A stretch of 64,000 nt of DNA from an uncultured Thiotrichaceae bacterium (GCA_937925855.1 CALAMO010000006.1:114026-178025), one strand, 5' to 3'; shown: positions 47,144 through 56,504, counted from the first letter of the stretch. Program-made: numbers and translations. Notes: a model not told the origin generated them from the sequence alone.

Positions 47144-47276
47144 AATTATATTTTGCTTTACAGGACTGGCAAGCAGAATTATTTATAATTTACATATTGC
47201 TTGTCAGTAGCAGCTCAACCTTACTGCAAGCACTTCTGCCAAAATTCTTAAAATCTTACACACTTCGATGATCAGC

Positions 47277-47420
47277 TCGCCGCTGGGCAAGGGTTGCATG
47301 CACTTTGTTCCTGCAACCATGCACCCAAGTATATGCAAGCGATAGGTAGCCGTATGCTCCACCTACCGCCGCGCCCGTTGGTTGCGGATCAGTATTGCAG
47401 TAACAAGGGTTCGCTACGCC
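47277..47420 (+). repeat. Structured repeat element, copy 2
   Basis: TCGCCGCTGGGCAAGGGTTGCATGCACTTTGTTCCTGCAACCATGCACCCAAG...GGTAG-ccgtatgctccac-CTACC...CCGCGCCCGTTGGTTGCGGATCA. Confidence 0.85.
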
Positions 47421-47611
47421 ATATGAATCGCTATAAGCTTAGTTCTCCTGGCACACCCTTCGTATTAAACAACTTGCCAACTTCTTAATCTCGAAACGAT
47501 TCATAAGCCCTTGACGGAATAATATTCATGCTTACTGCATCTGATATTTATTTGCCAACTCAATCGCCCGAAACTCATACAGGCCAAGGGTTTCAAGCAA
47601 TCTAATAGTGG

Positions 47612-48109
47612 TCATTTAGGTATGGATTGGTTAATAAGGGTGCCAGATAGTAGTTTACTTACTTTTGAGTACTCCAATGCTTCTGGTATCAGGTCTCCAT
47701 CTCTGTCCTTACTAACAGTCCCAACACGTGCTTTGATTAATCGCCCCCGTAGCATCCGCATAGGTATTCTATCTAGTCTGCCTGGCATATGGCTTGTTAC
47801 CCTGACATAATCGCGTATGAAGCTGCTGCGCTTAGTTACAGAAAACTTACCCTTTTTACCTGCTTGACCAATCAACCTCGTTGCTAAATAAAATCGTTCT
47901 AATACTTTCCCTTTGTACTGACCTTCTGCTATGGCAAACCGTACAATAATGCGTGGTTTACCAAACATATTTGCGGTGGCATGACTCTGATAAACAACGC
48001 TATAGATACCGGGAACAATCAGAGGAAGTTCTGCTCCTGTAATTCCAAATGACCCACAGGCTTCATCAATATGATGTACTGTGGCACTCATATTACAAGC
48101 CACCTTCAT
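47612..48109 (-). CDS. Hypothetical island protein, 165 aa
   Basis: ORF in a same-strand block with an HTH gene and integrase. Confidence 0.55.
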   Translation of the reverse strand: MKVACNMSATVHHIDEACGSFGITGAELPLIVPGIYSVVYQSHATANMFGKPRIIVRFAIAEGQYKGKVLERFYLATRLIGQAGKKGKFSVTKRSSFIRDYVRVTSHMPGRLDRIPMRMLRGRLIKARVGTVSKDRDGDLIPEALEYSKVSKLLSGTLINQSIPK

Positions 48110-48122
48110 TTTGATTATTCAT

Positions 48123-48413
48123 TTACATGACTCCCTTCACTGATGCTTCAGGTATCCCATTATTTTTTAGATACCAAGCATACTCTGCGTCCCACACACT
48201 GACACGCTCACCATACTTTGTCGGCTTGCTAATCCGGCCATCTTTAACATATTTAGAAAATGTTGACTCACCGATGCCAAGAAAGGCAGAGAATTGTTTC
48301 CGGCGAACTTTGCCAGTATTAGGGAAGGTATCAACTAACAGCTTACGACGCGCCATAACTTCCGCACCTGGAAGTTTGCGAGTGCGTTTTTTAGCAATTT
48401 TTGTATCAGTCAT
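48123..48413 (-). CDS. HTH DNA-binding/excisionase-like protein
   Basis: VRRKQFSAFLGIGESTFSKYVKDGRISKPTKYGERVSVWDAEYAWYLKNN resembles AlpA/excisionase-type HTH. Confidence 0.65.
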   Translation of the reverse strand: MTDTKIAKKRTRKLPGAEVMARRKLLVDTFPNTGKVRRKQFSAFLGIGESTFSKYVKDGRISKPTKYGERVSVWDAEYAWYLKNNGIPEASVKGVM

Positions 48414-48522
48414 TATCTAATAAACTCCATCTTCATCTAAGATGAAATCAATTAAATCATTGATAAATAAATCATAAAAACCGCCTGCACTGTAAATCAT
48501 GTTGCCTTGCAGTGCAGGCCGA

Positions 48523-49272
48523 CTAACTTTTGGGAGGAGGATTATCCGATAAGTATTGATAAACTTTTCGGAGCATATCTTTACCAAGCCCTCTATGCTT
48601 ACTGTCTCCACCAGATACTTGGAAATTTATCTCTTGGTCACAGTAGTCTATGAAGTGTGAAACCCCTCGTCGCTCAACAGAGACGCTTCGCCCCGTCCTG
48701 GTCAAAATCTTGGTCTCGCTTATTTGAAATTTTTTGAAATATGGCGTGCAGACCTGGATAGCCTCTGCAAACTGGCGTTCAGCCTTCACCCTTGCGGCAA
48801 ATGCCTTTTTCTTACTTCTACCTTTCTCTGCTGCTTCATTAATGGTGATTATCTTGTCTGCAATTCGATGCTCTACATCATGTGTTTGGTTTTCCTGCTC
48901 CCATACGGCAAAAGCATGACCGACCTTATCTTCATACTGTGAAAATGAATTAAGCAGCTCTTGAATCTTTTGTTCATAAGCCTGTACCGTCACACGCAGA
49001 AGATACCTGTCTGAACAGTACTGACACATCATTCTCCTTAGCCAGTACTCTTTATCAATCTCATCGCCATCTCCATCTGACAACAGATCAGCAAATGCAG
49101 TAATTATTTTTACAAAGGCTGGATTACCGACTCCATCTCCATCTATAAACTTATCGACCACTGCATCAAACGTTTCACCTAAGTTAGCGATCAACTCATC
49201 TTCCAGACTCTGATCAGGATTATTCAGACACTCTTTGATAAAGCTTGTTATTTCATGCTTATCCATCAGCAC
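48523..49272 (-). CDS. Hypothetical island protein, 249 aa
   Basis: ORF with CQYC motif and coiled-coil-like middle region. Confidence 0.55.
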   Translation of the reverse strand: MLMDKHEITSFIKECLNNPDQSLEDELIANLGETFDAVVDKFIDGDGVGNPAFVKIITAFADLLSDGDGDEIDKEYWLRRMMCQYCSDRYLLRVTVQAYEQKIQELLNSFSQYEDKVGHAFAVWEQENQTHDVEHRIADKIITINEAAEKGRSKKKAFAARVKAERQFAEAIQVCTPYFKKFQISETKILTRTGRSVSVERRGVSHFIDYCDQEINFQVSGGDSKHRGLGKDMLRKVYQYLSDNPPPKS

Positions 49273-49366
49273 ACCTTCACATGTGCCTTCACGAATAAAT
49301 CACCAGGGAAACCAGTGTGAAGGGTTCTGGCGTTCGGTTGGCCGACCTATCCCTGATGTTGTTCTG

Positions 49367-50617
49367 CTATGCCTGTTTTTGATGTATTGGTATGATTTGC
49401 GCCCCTTCTCTTAGGCTATCCAGATAGTCAGCCCACGCTTGTAGCATCTCACGTCGCTCTTGCAAATATTTGGCTCTATTGTAAGCTGCCCTCACCTGAT
49501 TGGCTTCCTTGTGAAATAGCGCAGCCTCAATGACATCAGACCGATAACCCATTTCATTTAGCAATGTTGAGGCTGTACTTCTGAAACCATGAGAGGTCAT
49601 CATGTCACCAAAACCAAGGCTTTTAATTGCATTGTTCATGGTGTTCTCAGACATAGCCCCAGACTGTGAGCGACTTGAATAGAACACATATTTAAAATGG
49701 CCGGTAAGGGGGCATATATCTTCCAAAATTTCCAGCGCTTGCCGTGAAAGTGGAACAGTTTGTGCGTCCTCTATCTGGTCAGCATTTTTTAAAGTCTGCT
49801 TAAGTTTAATTTTTGCAGCTGGCACTTCCCACAGCCCTTCTTCCATATTGATTTCACTCCATTCCACGAATCGTATATTCTGGGGCCTGGTCATCACCAG
49901 TGGAGCAAATTTGAGTGCCTGTGTTGTTGTGTATTCCCCACGGTAACGCTCGATAGAGCGTAGCAACTCCCCAAGCTTTGCAGGATCAGTAATTGCAGCA
50001 TAATGCTTAGAAGGTCGTTTTTTGATAGCGCCTTTCAAATCAGCTGTAGGATCACGTTGGCAATAGCCATTCTGAACACCATAGCGAAAAATCTGGCTCA
50101 TCATCTGTCGTGCTTTACGAGTAGTATCTCCTACGCGTTTTTCCATACGTCGAAGAATTTGCAACACTTCGGGTGGTTCCAGCTCATCAATCGGACGCCT
50201 ACCTAACCACGGTAAGATGTCTTTTCTTAAAATGCGCTCTACAGAATTGCTATGTGATTGGCTCCAATTAGGCGACTCATAAGCACGCCACTCTTCTGAT
50301 ACCGATTGAAAAGTATTTTTATGGTGGCGAATCGAATCTAACTTTTCACGATCTCGTGCAACTTTGGGATCAATACCTTCGGCAAGCCATGACCTCGCTT
50401 GTTGATGCAGTCTTCGTGCATCCGCTAAACCAATATCAGGATAAACACCCAAAGCTAGAGTTTGCTGCTTTTTGTCATATCGGTATGAATACCGCCAATA
50501 CTTACCAGACTTGTTTACTAAAAGAAACAGACCTCCACCATCACTCTTCTTCTCCGGCCTACCGTCTGATTTTGGCTTCGCATTCTTAATTGCAGTATCA
50601 GTCAGTTTTCCAGCCAT
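49367..50617 (-). CDS. P4-type tyrosine integrase (DUF4102 N-terminus)
   Basis: MAGKLTDTAIKNAKPKSDGRPEKKSDGGGLFLLV, MTRPQNIRFVEW, SHGFRSTASTLLNE, LFHKEANQVRAAYNR. Confidence 0.95.
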   Translation of the reverse strand: MAGKLTDTAIKNAKPKSDGRPEKKSDGGGLFLLVNKSGKYWRYSYRYDKKQQTLALGVYPDIGLADARRLHQQARSWLAEGIDPKVARDREKLDSIRHHKNTFQSVSEEWRAYESPNWSQSHSNSVERILRKDILPWLGRRPIDELEPPEVLQILRRMEKRVGDTTRKARQMMSQIFRYGVQNGYCQRDPTADLKGAIKKRPSKHYAAITDPAKLGELLRSIERYRGEYTTTQALKFAPLVMTRPQNIRFVEWSEINMEEGLWEVPAAKIKLKQTLKNADQIEDAQTVPLSRQALEILEDICPLTGHFKYVFYSSRSQSGAMSENTMNNAIKSLGFGDMMTSHGFRSTASTLLNEMGYRSDVIEAALFHKEANQVRAAYNRAKYLQERREMLQAWADYLDSLREGAQIIPIHQKQA

Positions 50618-50713
50618 TTGTTGGTATCTCCAAAGACGATTGGGTTTTGTACCAACACATATACCAACTTTTCGTTGGTATGTCAGTGTCTTTATAAGAA
50701 ATCAATAGACAAC

Positions 50714-50749
50714 AAAAAACCCCAAAACTGTTGCCAGTCCGGGGTTTTT
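50714..50749 (-). terminator. Terminator between tRNA-Arg and the integrase
   Basis: Minus strand AACCCC...GGGGTTTTTT. Confidence 0.65.
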
Positions 50750-50780
50750 GGGCTTCCTTGGAGTTAGGAAGACTGAATAA

Positions 50781-50857
50781 TGGCGCGCCCAGAAGGATTC
50801 GAACCTCCGACCGCCTGGTTCGTAGCCAGGTACTCTATCCAGCTGAGCTATGGGCGC
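50781..50857 (-). tRNA. tRNA-Arg (ACG)
   Basis: Reverse complement GCGCCCATAGCTCAGCTGGATAGAGTACCTGGCTACGAACCAGGCGGTCGGAGGTTCGAATCCTTCTGGGCGCGCCA. Confidence 0.96.
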
Positions 50858-50937
50858 TTAATTTGAGATGCGCATTCTGCGCATTTCACACGTTAAGGTC
50901 AAGTAGTATTTCAATACATCCATCACCTAACTGTTAA

Positions 50938-51030
50938 TGGCGGAGAGTGAGGGATTCGAACCCTCGATGAGGCTATAAACCCCATACTCCCTTAGCAGGG
51001 GAGCGCCTTCAGCCACTCGGCCAACTCTCC
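50938..51030 (-). tRNA. tRNA-Ser (GCT)
   Basis: Reverse complement GGAGAGTTGGCCGAGTGGCTGAAGGCGCTCCCCTGCTAAGGGAGTATGGGGTTTATAGCCTCATCGAGGGTTCGAATCCCTCACTCTCCGCCA. Confidence 0.96.
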
Positions 51031-51089
51031 AAATCTAGAAAAACTTTAGAGGCGGTAAGAATAACCGCCAATCGATAGCGGGTAAAGAC

Positions 51090-51290
51090 CTAATGTGAAT
51101 TTTCTTCGACGACAACGGGCTCTGCCGTTTCCTGATTAATGCGATCATAGATTTCTTCGCGATGAACAGCAACGTCCCGAGGCGCATTTATCCCCAACCG
51201 CACCTGATTTCCTTTCACTCCTAATACTGTGACGCTCACATCATCCCCAATCATCAAGGTCTCCCCAACCCTGCGAGTCAGTATCAACAT
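51090..51290 (-). CDS. csrA: Carbon storage regulator CsrA (start chosen at MLILTRR)
   Basis: [51 protein letters not shown]. Confidence 0.97.
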   Translation of the reverse strand: MLILTRRVGETLMIGDDVSVTVLGVKGNQVRLGINAPRDVAVHREEIYDRINQETAEPVVVEENSH

Positions 51291-51645
51291 AACGCAAATC
51301 TCCATATGCCATATTTTTGCCACTTACCCTAACGGGCATACACCACACCCCACAGGCGCAAAACCTGAGCCGTCACAATCTCATACGAGCACTGAACTGA
51401 GACTGAACTTCTTATTATTGTGTTGTACTTTTACCATTAAGTGACAAAAAGCAACAGCATTTATTAGTGTTTTTAGTGAAGATTGACCAAATAGTGAGTT
51501 TTTAATGTAAAATTAACAAACCGCTTCCCGAAAAATGACATTTTTTTAACTTTTCACTGAAACATTTTGCAACACTGTAGCATCAAGCCAACGCCAATAA
51601 TTCACGACGATTCAGTCCGCTGGACATCAAACCGATAGCCTAATA

Positions 51646-52017
51646 TCAGTTTAAATCAGCCGCCATTTTTTTAAGATCATCCAGCGCAATAACCTTTAAT
51701 GCCGCCTCATGCGTCGCTAGTAATACAACCCTGGGCGCAACACCCGCCGTAAAAGCCTCTTGCCAACGCAGCGCACACAAACACCAGCGATCTCCCGGTT
51801 CCAGCCCCGGAAAATCAAATTGAGGAACAGGCGTCATTAAGTCATTGCCCCGCGCCTTGCTAAATTCCAGAAACGCTGCGGTAACCCGCACACAAACCGT
51901 ATGCGAACCCCGATCCTGTGGCCCAGTGGCACAACAGCCGTTACGAAAAAACCCAGTCATCGGGTCAGTGCCGCATTCTTCCAGCTCAGTGCCCAATACG
52001 TTCAACATATCCTGCAT
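51646..52017 (-). CDS. DUF2237 family protein
   Basis: LNVLGTELEECGTDPMTGFFRNGCCATGPQDRGSHTVCVRVTAAFLEFSKARGNDLMTP...GDRWCLCALRWQEA. Confidence 0.85.
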   Translation of the reverse strand: MQDMLNVLGTELEECGTDPMTGFFRNGCCATGPQDRGSHTVCVRVTAAFLEFSKARGNDLMTPVPQFDFPGLEPGDRWCLCALRWQEAFTAGVAPRVVLLATHEAALKVIALDDLKKMAADLN

Positions 52018-52084
52018 GATTTGACGCTCCTCATGTTAATCTCAAAACAACCGGCACACTATAGGTACGACAGGAGAACAGCCT

Positions 52085-53266
52085 ATGCACGCAAACCGCC
52101 GCCGCTTCAGCGCGCGCGAATATACTGCCCGTCAGCAGAAAACCCGAGCCGCCATGATCGCGCAGAATCTCGATCTGCTGATTGTGTATGACCCATCGAA
52201 TATCAACTGGCTGACCGGCTATGATGCCTGGTCATTTTACGTGCATCAGTGCGTGTTGATCGGTAGCGCAGGCGAACTGTTTTGGTTTGGGCGCGGCATT
52301 GATGCCAGCGCAGCCCATATTACCACCGATCTAGCGCCGAATGACATTATCGCTTATCCCGATCACTATGTGCAGAACCCAACGCTGCATCCGATGAGCT
52401 ATTTGGCTGACTTATTGCACCAGCGCAAGCTACACACCTGCCGTATTGGGCTGGAAAAGGACAACTACTATTTTTCAGCCAGCGCGCTGGAAGCCTTATA
52501 CGGCAGCCTGCCAGACGCTGCATTTGCCGATGCCACCGCCCTGGTTAACTGGCAGCGCGCCGTTAAATCCCCCGCCGAAATCACCCTCATGCGCCGCGCA
52601 GGCAAAATCGTGGAAAGCGTCTACCAGCGTGTATTAGAAGTTGCCCAGCCGGGCATGCGTAAAAATGAACTAGCGGCTGAAATACTGCATGCTGGCGTAC
52701 AAGGCACGCCAGAATATTACGGTGACTACACCGCCATCGTGCCTCTGATGGGCATGGGCGCAGAAGCTGCCGCCTGTCACCTTACTTGGGATGAACAGCC
52801 CATCGAAGATAATAACGGCATGTTTCTCGAACTGGCCGGAGCACACGCGCGTTACCACTGCCCGGTATCACGCACCCTCTACTTTGGCACACCTACAGCT
52901 AAGTATCGAGCGATTGAACAGGTGATTGCTGAAGCGATTGAGATTACGCTGCCGCTGTTTAAACCGGGCAATACCTGTGGCGAAGTGGCCGACGCCTTCT
53001 TTAGGTATCTGCGCCAACAGGGCTACGAAAAAGACAACCGCTGCGGCTATCCAATCGGCCTAAGTTATCCTCCAGACTGGGGCGAACGCACCATGAGCTT
53101 ACGCAGTAACGATACCACTGTGCTGGAGGAAGGCATGTGTTTTCACTTTATGCCGGGGATGTGGTTTGACGACTGGGGCTTTGAGATGACAGAAAGCCTG
53201 ACGGTGGCCGCACAGGGCGGTGTCTGTTTAGCCCAGGTACCACGGACGCTGTTGGTCAAGCCCTAG
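52085..53266 (+). CDS. M24 family metallopeptidase, ectoine hydrolase (DoeA)-like
   Basis: LLIVYDPSNINWLTGYDAWSFYVHQCVLI, NIIAYPDHYVQNPTLHPMSYLADLL-type region, MGAEAAACHLTWDEQPIEDNNGMFLELAGAHARYHCPVSRT. Confidence 0.72.
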   Translation: MHANRRRFSAREYTARQQKTRAAMIAQNLDLLIVYDPSNINWLTGYDAWSFYVHQCVLIGSAGELFWFGRGIDASAAHITTDLAPNDIIAYPDHYVQNPTLHPMSYLADLLHQRKLHTCRIGLEKDNYYFSASALEALYGSLPDAAFADATALVNWQRAVKSPAEITLMRRAGKIVESVYQRVLEVAQPGMRKNELAAEILHAGVQGTPEYYGDYTAIVPLMGMGAEAAACHLTWDEQPIEDNNGMFLELAGAHARYHCPVSRTLYFGTPTAKYRAIEQVIAEAIEITLPLFKPGNTCGEVADAFFRYLRQQGYEKDNRCGYPIGLSYPPDWGERTMSLRSNDTTVLEEGMCFHFMPGMWFDDWGFEMTESLTVAAQGGVCLAQVPRTLLVKP

Positions 53267-53578
53267 TGTCGGCACCGCGCACAAAAACTAGAGCACCATA
53301 CATTTAAAACGGTGCTGGCCTCTAGTTACTCACATAAAAAAACACCGCATAAATACAGTGCTTTTTTATTCTTTCTGCTTTCCGCATAACTTTACTGGAA
53401 AGCTATTTGGCTCTTCATCAGGCCAGGAAACAGTATGACATAGCCGCTGGAGACGGGTGTTTTTCAACCAGATGCTATACTATTTATCCTATATTCAGTA
53501 CCTTAATTAAAATGACTATTTTGTTTGTTTTTTAATCATTGCTAATTTAATTCACTATCCTCAGCAGGACGACCCACT

Positions 53579-54787
53579 ATGACAGCAGGCGTTGGCGGCT
53601 CTGACCCCACAACCGAACTGGCAAAACTCACCTCCAGCCGTGATCAGGCCACCCCCATCCAACCGCAGGAATATCACATCCGCCTACAAAAAGTGCGTGA
53701 GCTGCTGCGCGCACAAAACATTGACGCCCTGTACCTCGACGCGACCACTAGCCTGCGTTATTTCACTGGCCTATCGTGCTACCCCAGCGAACGACTGCAC
53801 GGCGCACTGATTACCACCAGCAATGAATTGATCTACCTCTGCCCGCAGTTTGAGGCCGAGAAAATCCGCGCCGGACTCGTGCTACCCGGTGAACTCGCCT
53901 GCTGGGAGGAACATGAAGATCCAACTGCGTTAGTCGCCCGCACGGCGCTGCAACTCAGCACTAAAGCCAAGGTCACGCTGGCACTGGATCATCAGACACC
54001 CTTTTTTACCGCTAGTCGCCTGCTAAATGCCTCAGCACGCCTGACCATTGTCAATGGTGAAGCGCTGATTGCATGCTGTCGCCGCGTTAAGTCAGCCGCC
54101 GAACTGGCTTTACTGACCCAGGCCAAGGCCATGACGCTGCGCGTACAACAGGCCACCGCCCGCATCTTGCATACCGGCATTGATACTCGCACAGTACAGG
54201 CCTTTATTGATCAGGCACACCGCGCCTGTGGCATGGACGGCGCATCCACCTTTAAGATCGTATTGTTTGGCGCACCGACAGCCTATCCGCACGGCGTACC
54301 TTACCCTCAGCAGCTACAGGACAATGATATGGTGCTGATTGATACCGGCGGCACGCTGCATGGCTATCACTCAGACATTACCCGCAGCTACGTCTTCGGC
54401 GAACCCAGTGCACGCCAGCGCGAAATCTGGGAGCTGGAACACGCCGCCCAACAGGCCGCTTTTAATGCTGCTCAGCTGGGCGCACCCTGCTCCGCCCCCG
54501 ATGCTGCGGCTCGTGCTGTCATCACCGCCGCAGGGCTTGGCCCGGATTACCAAACCCCCGGACTGCCACACCGCACCGGCCACGGCGTCGGTATGGATGT
54601 GCATGAACATCCCTATATCGTGCGCGGTAATGATCTGGCGCTGGCAACGGGCATGTGCTTTTCCATTGAACCGATGATTTGTAGCTACGGCGAATTTGGA
54701 GTGCGCCTGGAAGACCACGCCTACCTCACCGCCGACGGGCCACATTGGTTTACTGAACCGAGTCGCTCACTTGACCAACCCCTATAA
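53579..54787 (+). CDS. M24 family Xaa-Pro peptidase
   Basis: VLIDTGGTLHGYHSDITRSYVFG, PGLPHRTGHGVGMDVHEHPYI, GMCFSIEPMI. Confidence 0.85.
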   Translation: MTAGVGGSDPTTELAKLTSSRDQATPIQPQEYHIRLQKVRELLRAQNIDALYLDATTSLRYFTGLSCYPSERLHGALITTSNELIYLCPQFEAEKIRAGLVLPGELACWEEHEDPTALVARTALQLSTKAKVTLALDHQTPFFTASRLLNASARLTIVNGEALIACCRRVKSAAELALLTQAKAMTLRVQQATARILHTGIDTRTVQAFIDQAHRACGMDGASTFKIVLFGAPTAYPHGVPYPQQLQDNDMVLIDTGGTLHGYHSDITRSYVFGEPSARQREIWELEHAAQQAAFNAAQLGAPCSAPDAAARAVITAAGLGPDYQTPGLPHRTGHGVGMDVHEHPYIVRGNDLALATGMCFSIEPMICSYGEFGVRLEDHAYLTADGPHWFTEPSRSLDQPL

Positions 54788-55529
54788 ATTCAGCACGCCA
54801 CTTTTATACCAAACGGTAGATGGCTATGGGCCACTGTACGTATTGGATGATGGTGAACGCCGCACGCTGGCCTTTGGCGTGGATGATACACAGAGCTGTT
54901 GCCTAAAAAGCGCGCCGCATATCCCGGAGTATGAATACACGCAGGCGATGCTACTGGTGCTGCTCTTCTGCCAGCCAAAACGGATTACCCTGTTAGGATT
55001 AGGTGGCGGTAGTTTGCTGAGCGCGCTGCACCGCCAGATTCCTGGGGTTCATATCACCGCCGTCGAACGGCGACAGGCGGTGATTGACGTGGCCTACCGA
55101 TACTTCCAGCTGCCGCGTGGTAAGCGTTTGAGTGTACTGCACCAGGATGCGAGTGCTTATTTGGCGCGTGATACCGGGCGCAAAGTCGATATTGTATTTG
55201 CTGATTTATACCACGCAACCGGCGTGGATCAGCAACAGCTAGACCCTCATTTTATTGCGCGCTGTGCGGGGTGTTTAAAGGCTGAGGGCTGGCTAGTTTT
55301 AAATTGCTGGACAGAACACCAGGATGAGACAGATTTTCTGCTTGCGCTACGCGCGCAGTTTGCGGATGTGCGTGTGGTCATGACCGGCAGCCGGAACTGG
55401 ATCGTGTTGGCAGGGAAGGCATCAGATCGACAGTCCATCAGCGCTTTAAAGGATAAGGCGCACCGGCTCGGAGCAGAAATGGGCTTTCCGCTACAGCGCT
55501 ATTTAAGCCGGAAGTGTCAGCTGGATTAA
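54771..55529 (+). CDS. Spermidine synthase-like methyltransferase-fold protein (possible TTG start overlapping the upstream gene)
   Basis: YEYTQAMLLVLLFCQPKRITLLGLGGGSLLSALHRQIPGVHITAVERRQAVIDVAYRYF...VDIVFADLYHATGV. Confidence 0.75.
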   Translation: MTNPYKFSTPLLYQTVDGYGPLYVLDDGERRTLAFGVDDTQSCCLKSAPHIPEYEYTQAMLLVLLFCQPKRITLLGLGGGSLLSALHRQIPGVHITAVERRQAVIDVAYRYFQLPRGKRLSVLHQDASAYLARDTGRKVDIVFADLYHATGVDQQQLDPHFIARCAGCLKAEGWLVLNCWTEHQDETDFLLALRAQFADVRVVMTGSRNWIVLAGKASDRQSISALKDKAHRLGAEMGFPLQRYLSRKCQLD

Positions 55530-55900
55530 ATCTCAACTTTAAACTCTAACGTGTCTTTACCAAACCCAGCTTCTATGACCTTATGGTAGCCGTGGCCGGG
55601 ATTGATTTCTTTCCGAATATGGATAAGGCCATATTTAGAGAGTAATTTCAGGTCATTATTAAGGCTGCTTGGTGAACGCTGAAGCGCTGTCAGCAGTTTA
55701 GAAAAAACAATACGGTTTTCTTTACGCAGGAACTGCAACAAAGCCGTGCGTTCCGGCTTCAACAGCTTCATCAAATCCTCGGCCTCGACCCAAATCGTGT
55801 TTTTACGTGTGATCGTTTGCTTATTGTCAATTTCCCGCGCAGTTTCCTTAACAGATGAGAAAAAATCGTCGAGGGAACCCGTTTTGATTTGAATACTCAT
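55526..55900 (-). CDS. HTH antitoxin-like protein (HVO_A0114/TumA-like)
   Basis: LLKPERTALLQFLRKENRIVFSKLLTALQRSPSSLNNDLKLLSKYGLIHIRKEINPG winged-HTH; ATGA overlap with the upstream toxin gene. Confidence 0.7.
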   Translation of the reverse strand: MSIQIKTGSLDDFFSSVKETAREIDNKQTITRKNTIWVEAEDLMKLLKPERTALLQFLRKENRIVFSKLLTALQRSPSSLNNDLKLLSKYGLIHIRKEINPGHGYHKVIEAGFGKDTLEFKVEI

Positions 55901-56211
55901 GATAATAGCTCCTTGAGTTCAGACTCAAAGCGTTCAATGATGTCCTCGTAGCCGATAAAGTCATCTACAGGATAGATATAACCACGATTGTGTCTGTGGT
56001 GATAGTTGTGTGCATTGTCATAGCCAAATACACGCCCGTTATCACCTTGGTAGATAGCATGGTTTATATAAGCTATGTTGTACTTGACCACATCGCCGGA
56101 CTGATCTTCCCAAGCTTCAACTCTGACCGAGCCTCCTCCTCGCTTTGACGAAAGTGAGGAGCGTTCATCAACCACTTTAGTGAATTTTTTTTGTCTGGTT
56201 GATTTAGACAT
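55897..56211 (-). CDS. TumE (DUF6516)-family toxin-like protein
   Basis: VVKYNIAYINHAIYQGDNGRVFGYDNAHNYHHRHNRGYIYPVDDFIGYEDIIERFESELKELL; paired with an HTH gene. Confidence 0.75.
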   Translation of the reverse strand: MSKSTRQKKFTKVVDERSSLSSKRGGGSVRVEAWEDQSGDVVKYNIAYINHAIYQGDNGRVFGYDNAHNYHHRHNRGYIYPVDDFIGYEDIIERFESELKELLS

Positions 56212-56289
56212 ACAACAAATTTAACAGGTGCGTAATATTTTGTAAACCTGTGAGAACGATTGGTTCCGCGACCCCAAACGCCTACTTTC

Positions 56290-56504
56290 TGGCGAGTGCA
56301 TACTGTTTCCATCGAGACAAAGGTCGAAGTATGCGCCACATGCGGCAGCGAAGCGATTTGTTCGCCCAACACTTTGCGGTAGGCGTGTATATCTCGCGTG
56401 CGGCTGGAGTCAACCAATAAATAATCAAAATTTCCTGCAATCATATGGCATTGCTCGACAGGGGCAATGTTATATAATTTCAAATGCGGAATAGTTAATG
56501 CCAC
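56290..56504 (-). pseudogene. Remnant of an Lrp/AsnC-family regulator (C-terminal domain only)
   Basis: VEQCHMIAGNFDYLLVDSSRTRDIHAYRKVLGEQIASLPHVAHTSTFVSMETV matches the Lrp C-terminal domain pattern; no room for an N-terminal HTH before the divergent gene at 56594. Confidence 0.75.

Larger units (their letters stand above)
34835..50800. mobile_element. ~16-kb integrative genomic island in tRNA-Arg(ACG)
   Basis: P4-type integrase next to the tRNA 3' end, tRNA-like repeat at the far end, HUH Rep, Arc-like repressors, type III R-M; RTACCAAC motifs at both ends. Confidence 0.82.

Noticed and set aside
46631-47420. Structured repeats as integron attC sites or a retron msr-msd
   Set aside because: No RYYYAAC/GTTRRRY core pair found and no reverse transcriptase or IntI in the window; the integrase is P4-type
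47294-47488. 64-aa ORF covering structured repeat copy 2
   Set aside because: Copies 1 and 2 differ by indels that shift this frame, so the repeat is unlikely to be selected as coding; only the short ORF after the repeat is considered possible
56073-56289. C-terminal half of the 143-aa ORF containing the Lrp remnant
   Set aside because: After METV the sequence no longer resembles Lrp and overlaps the TumE-like gene in a different frame; treated as read-through of a pseudogene
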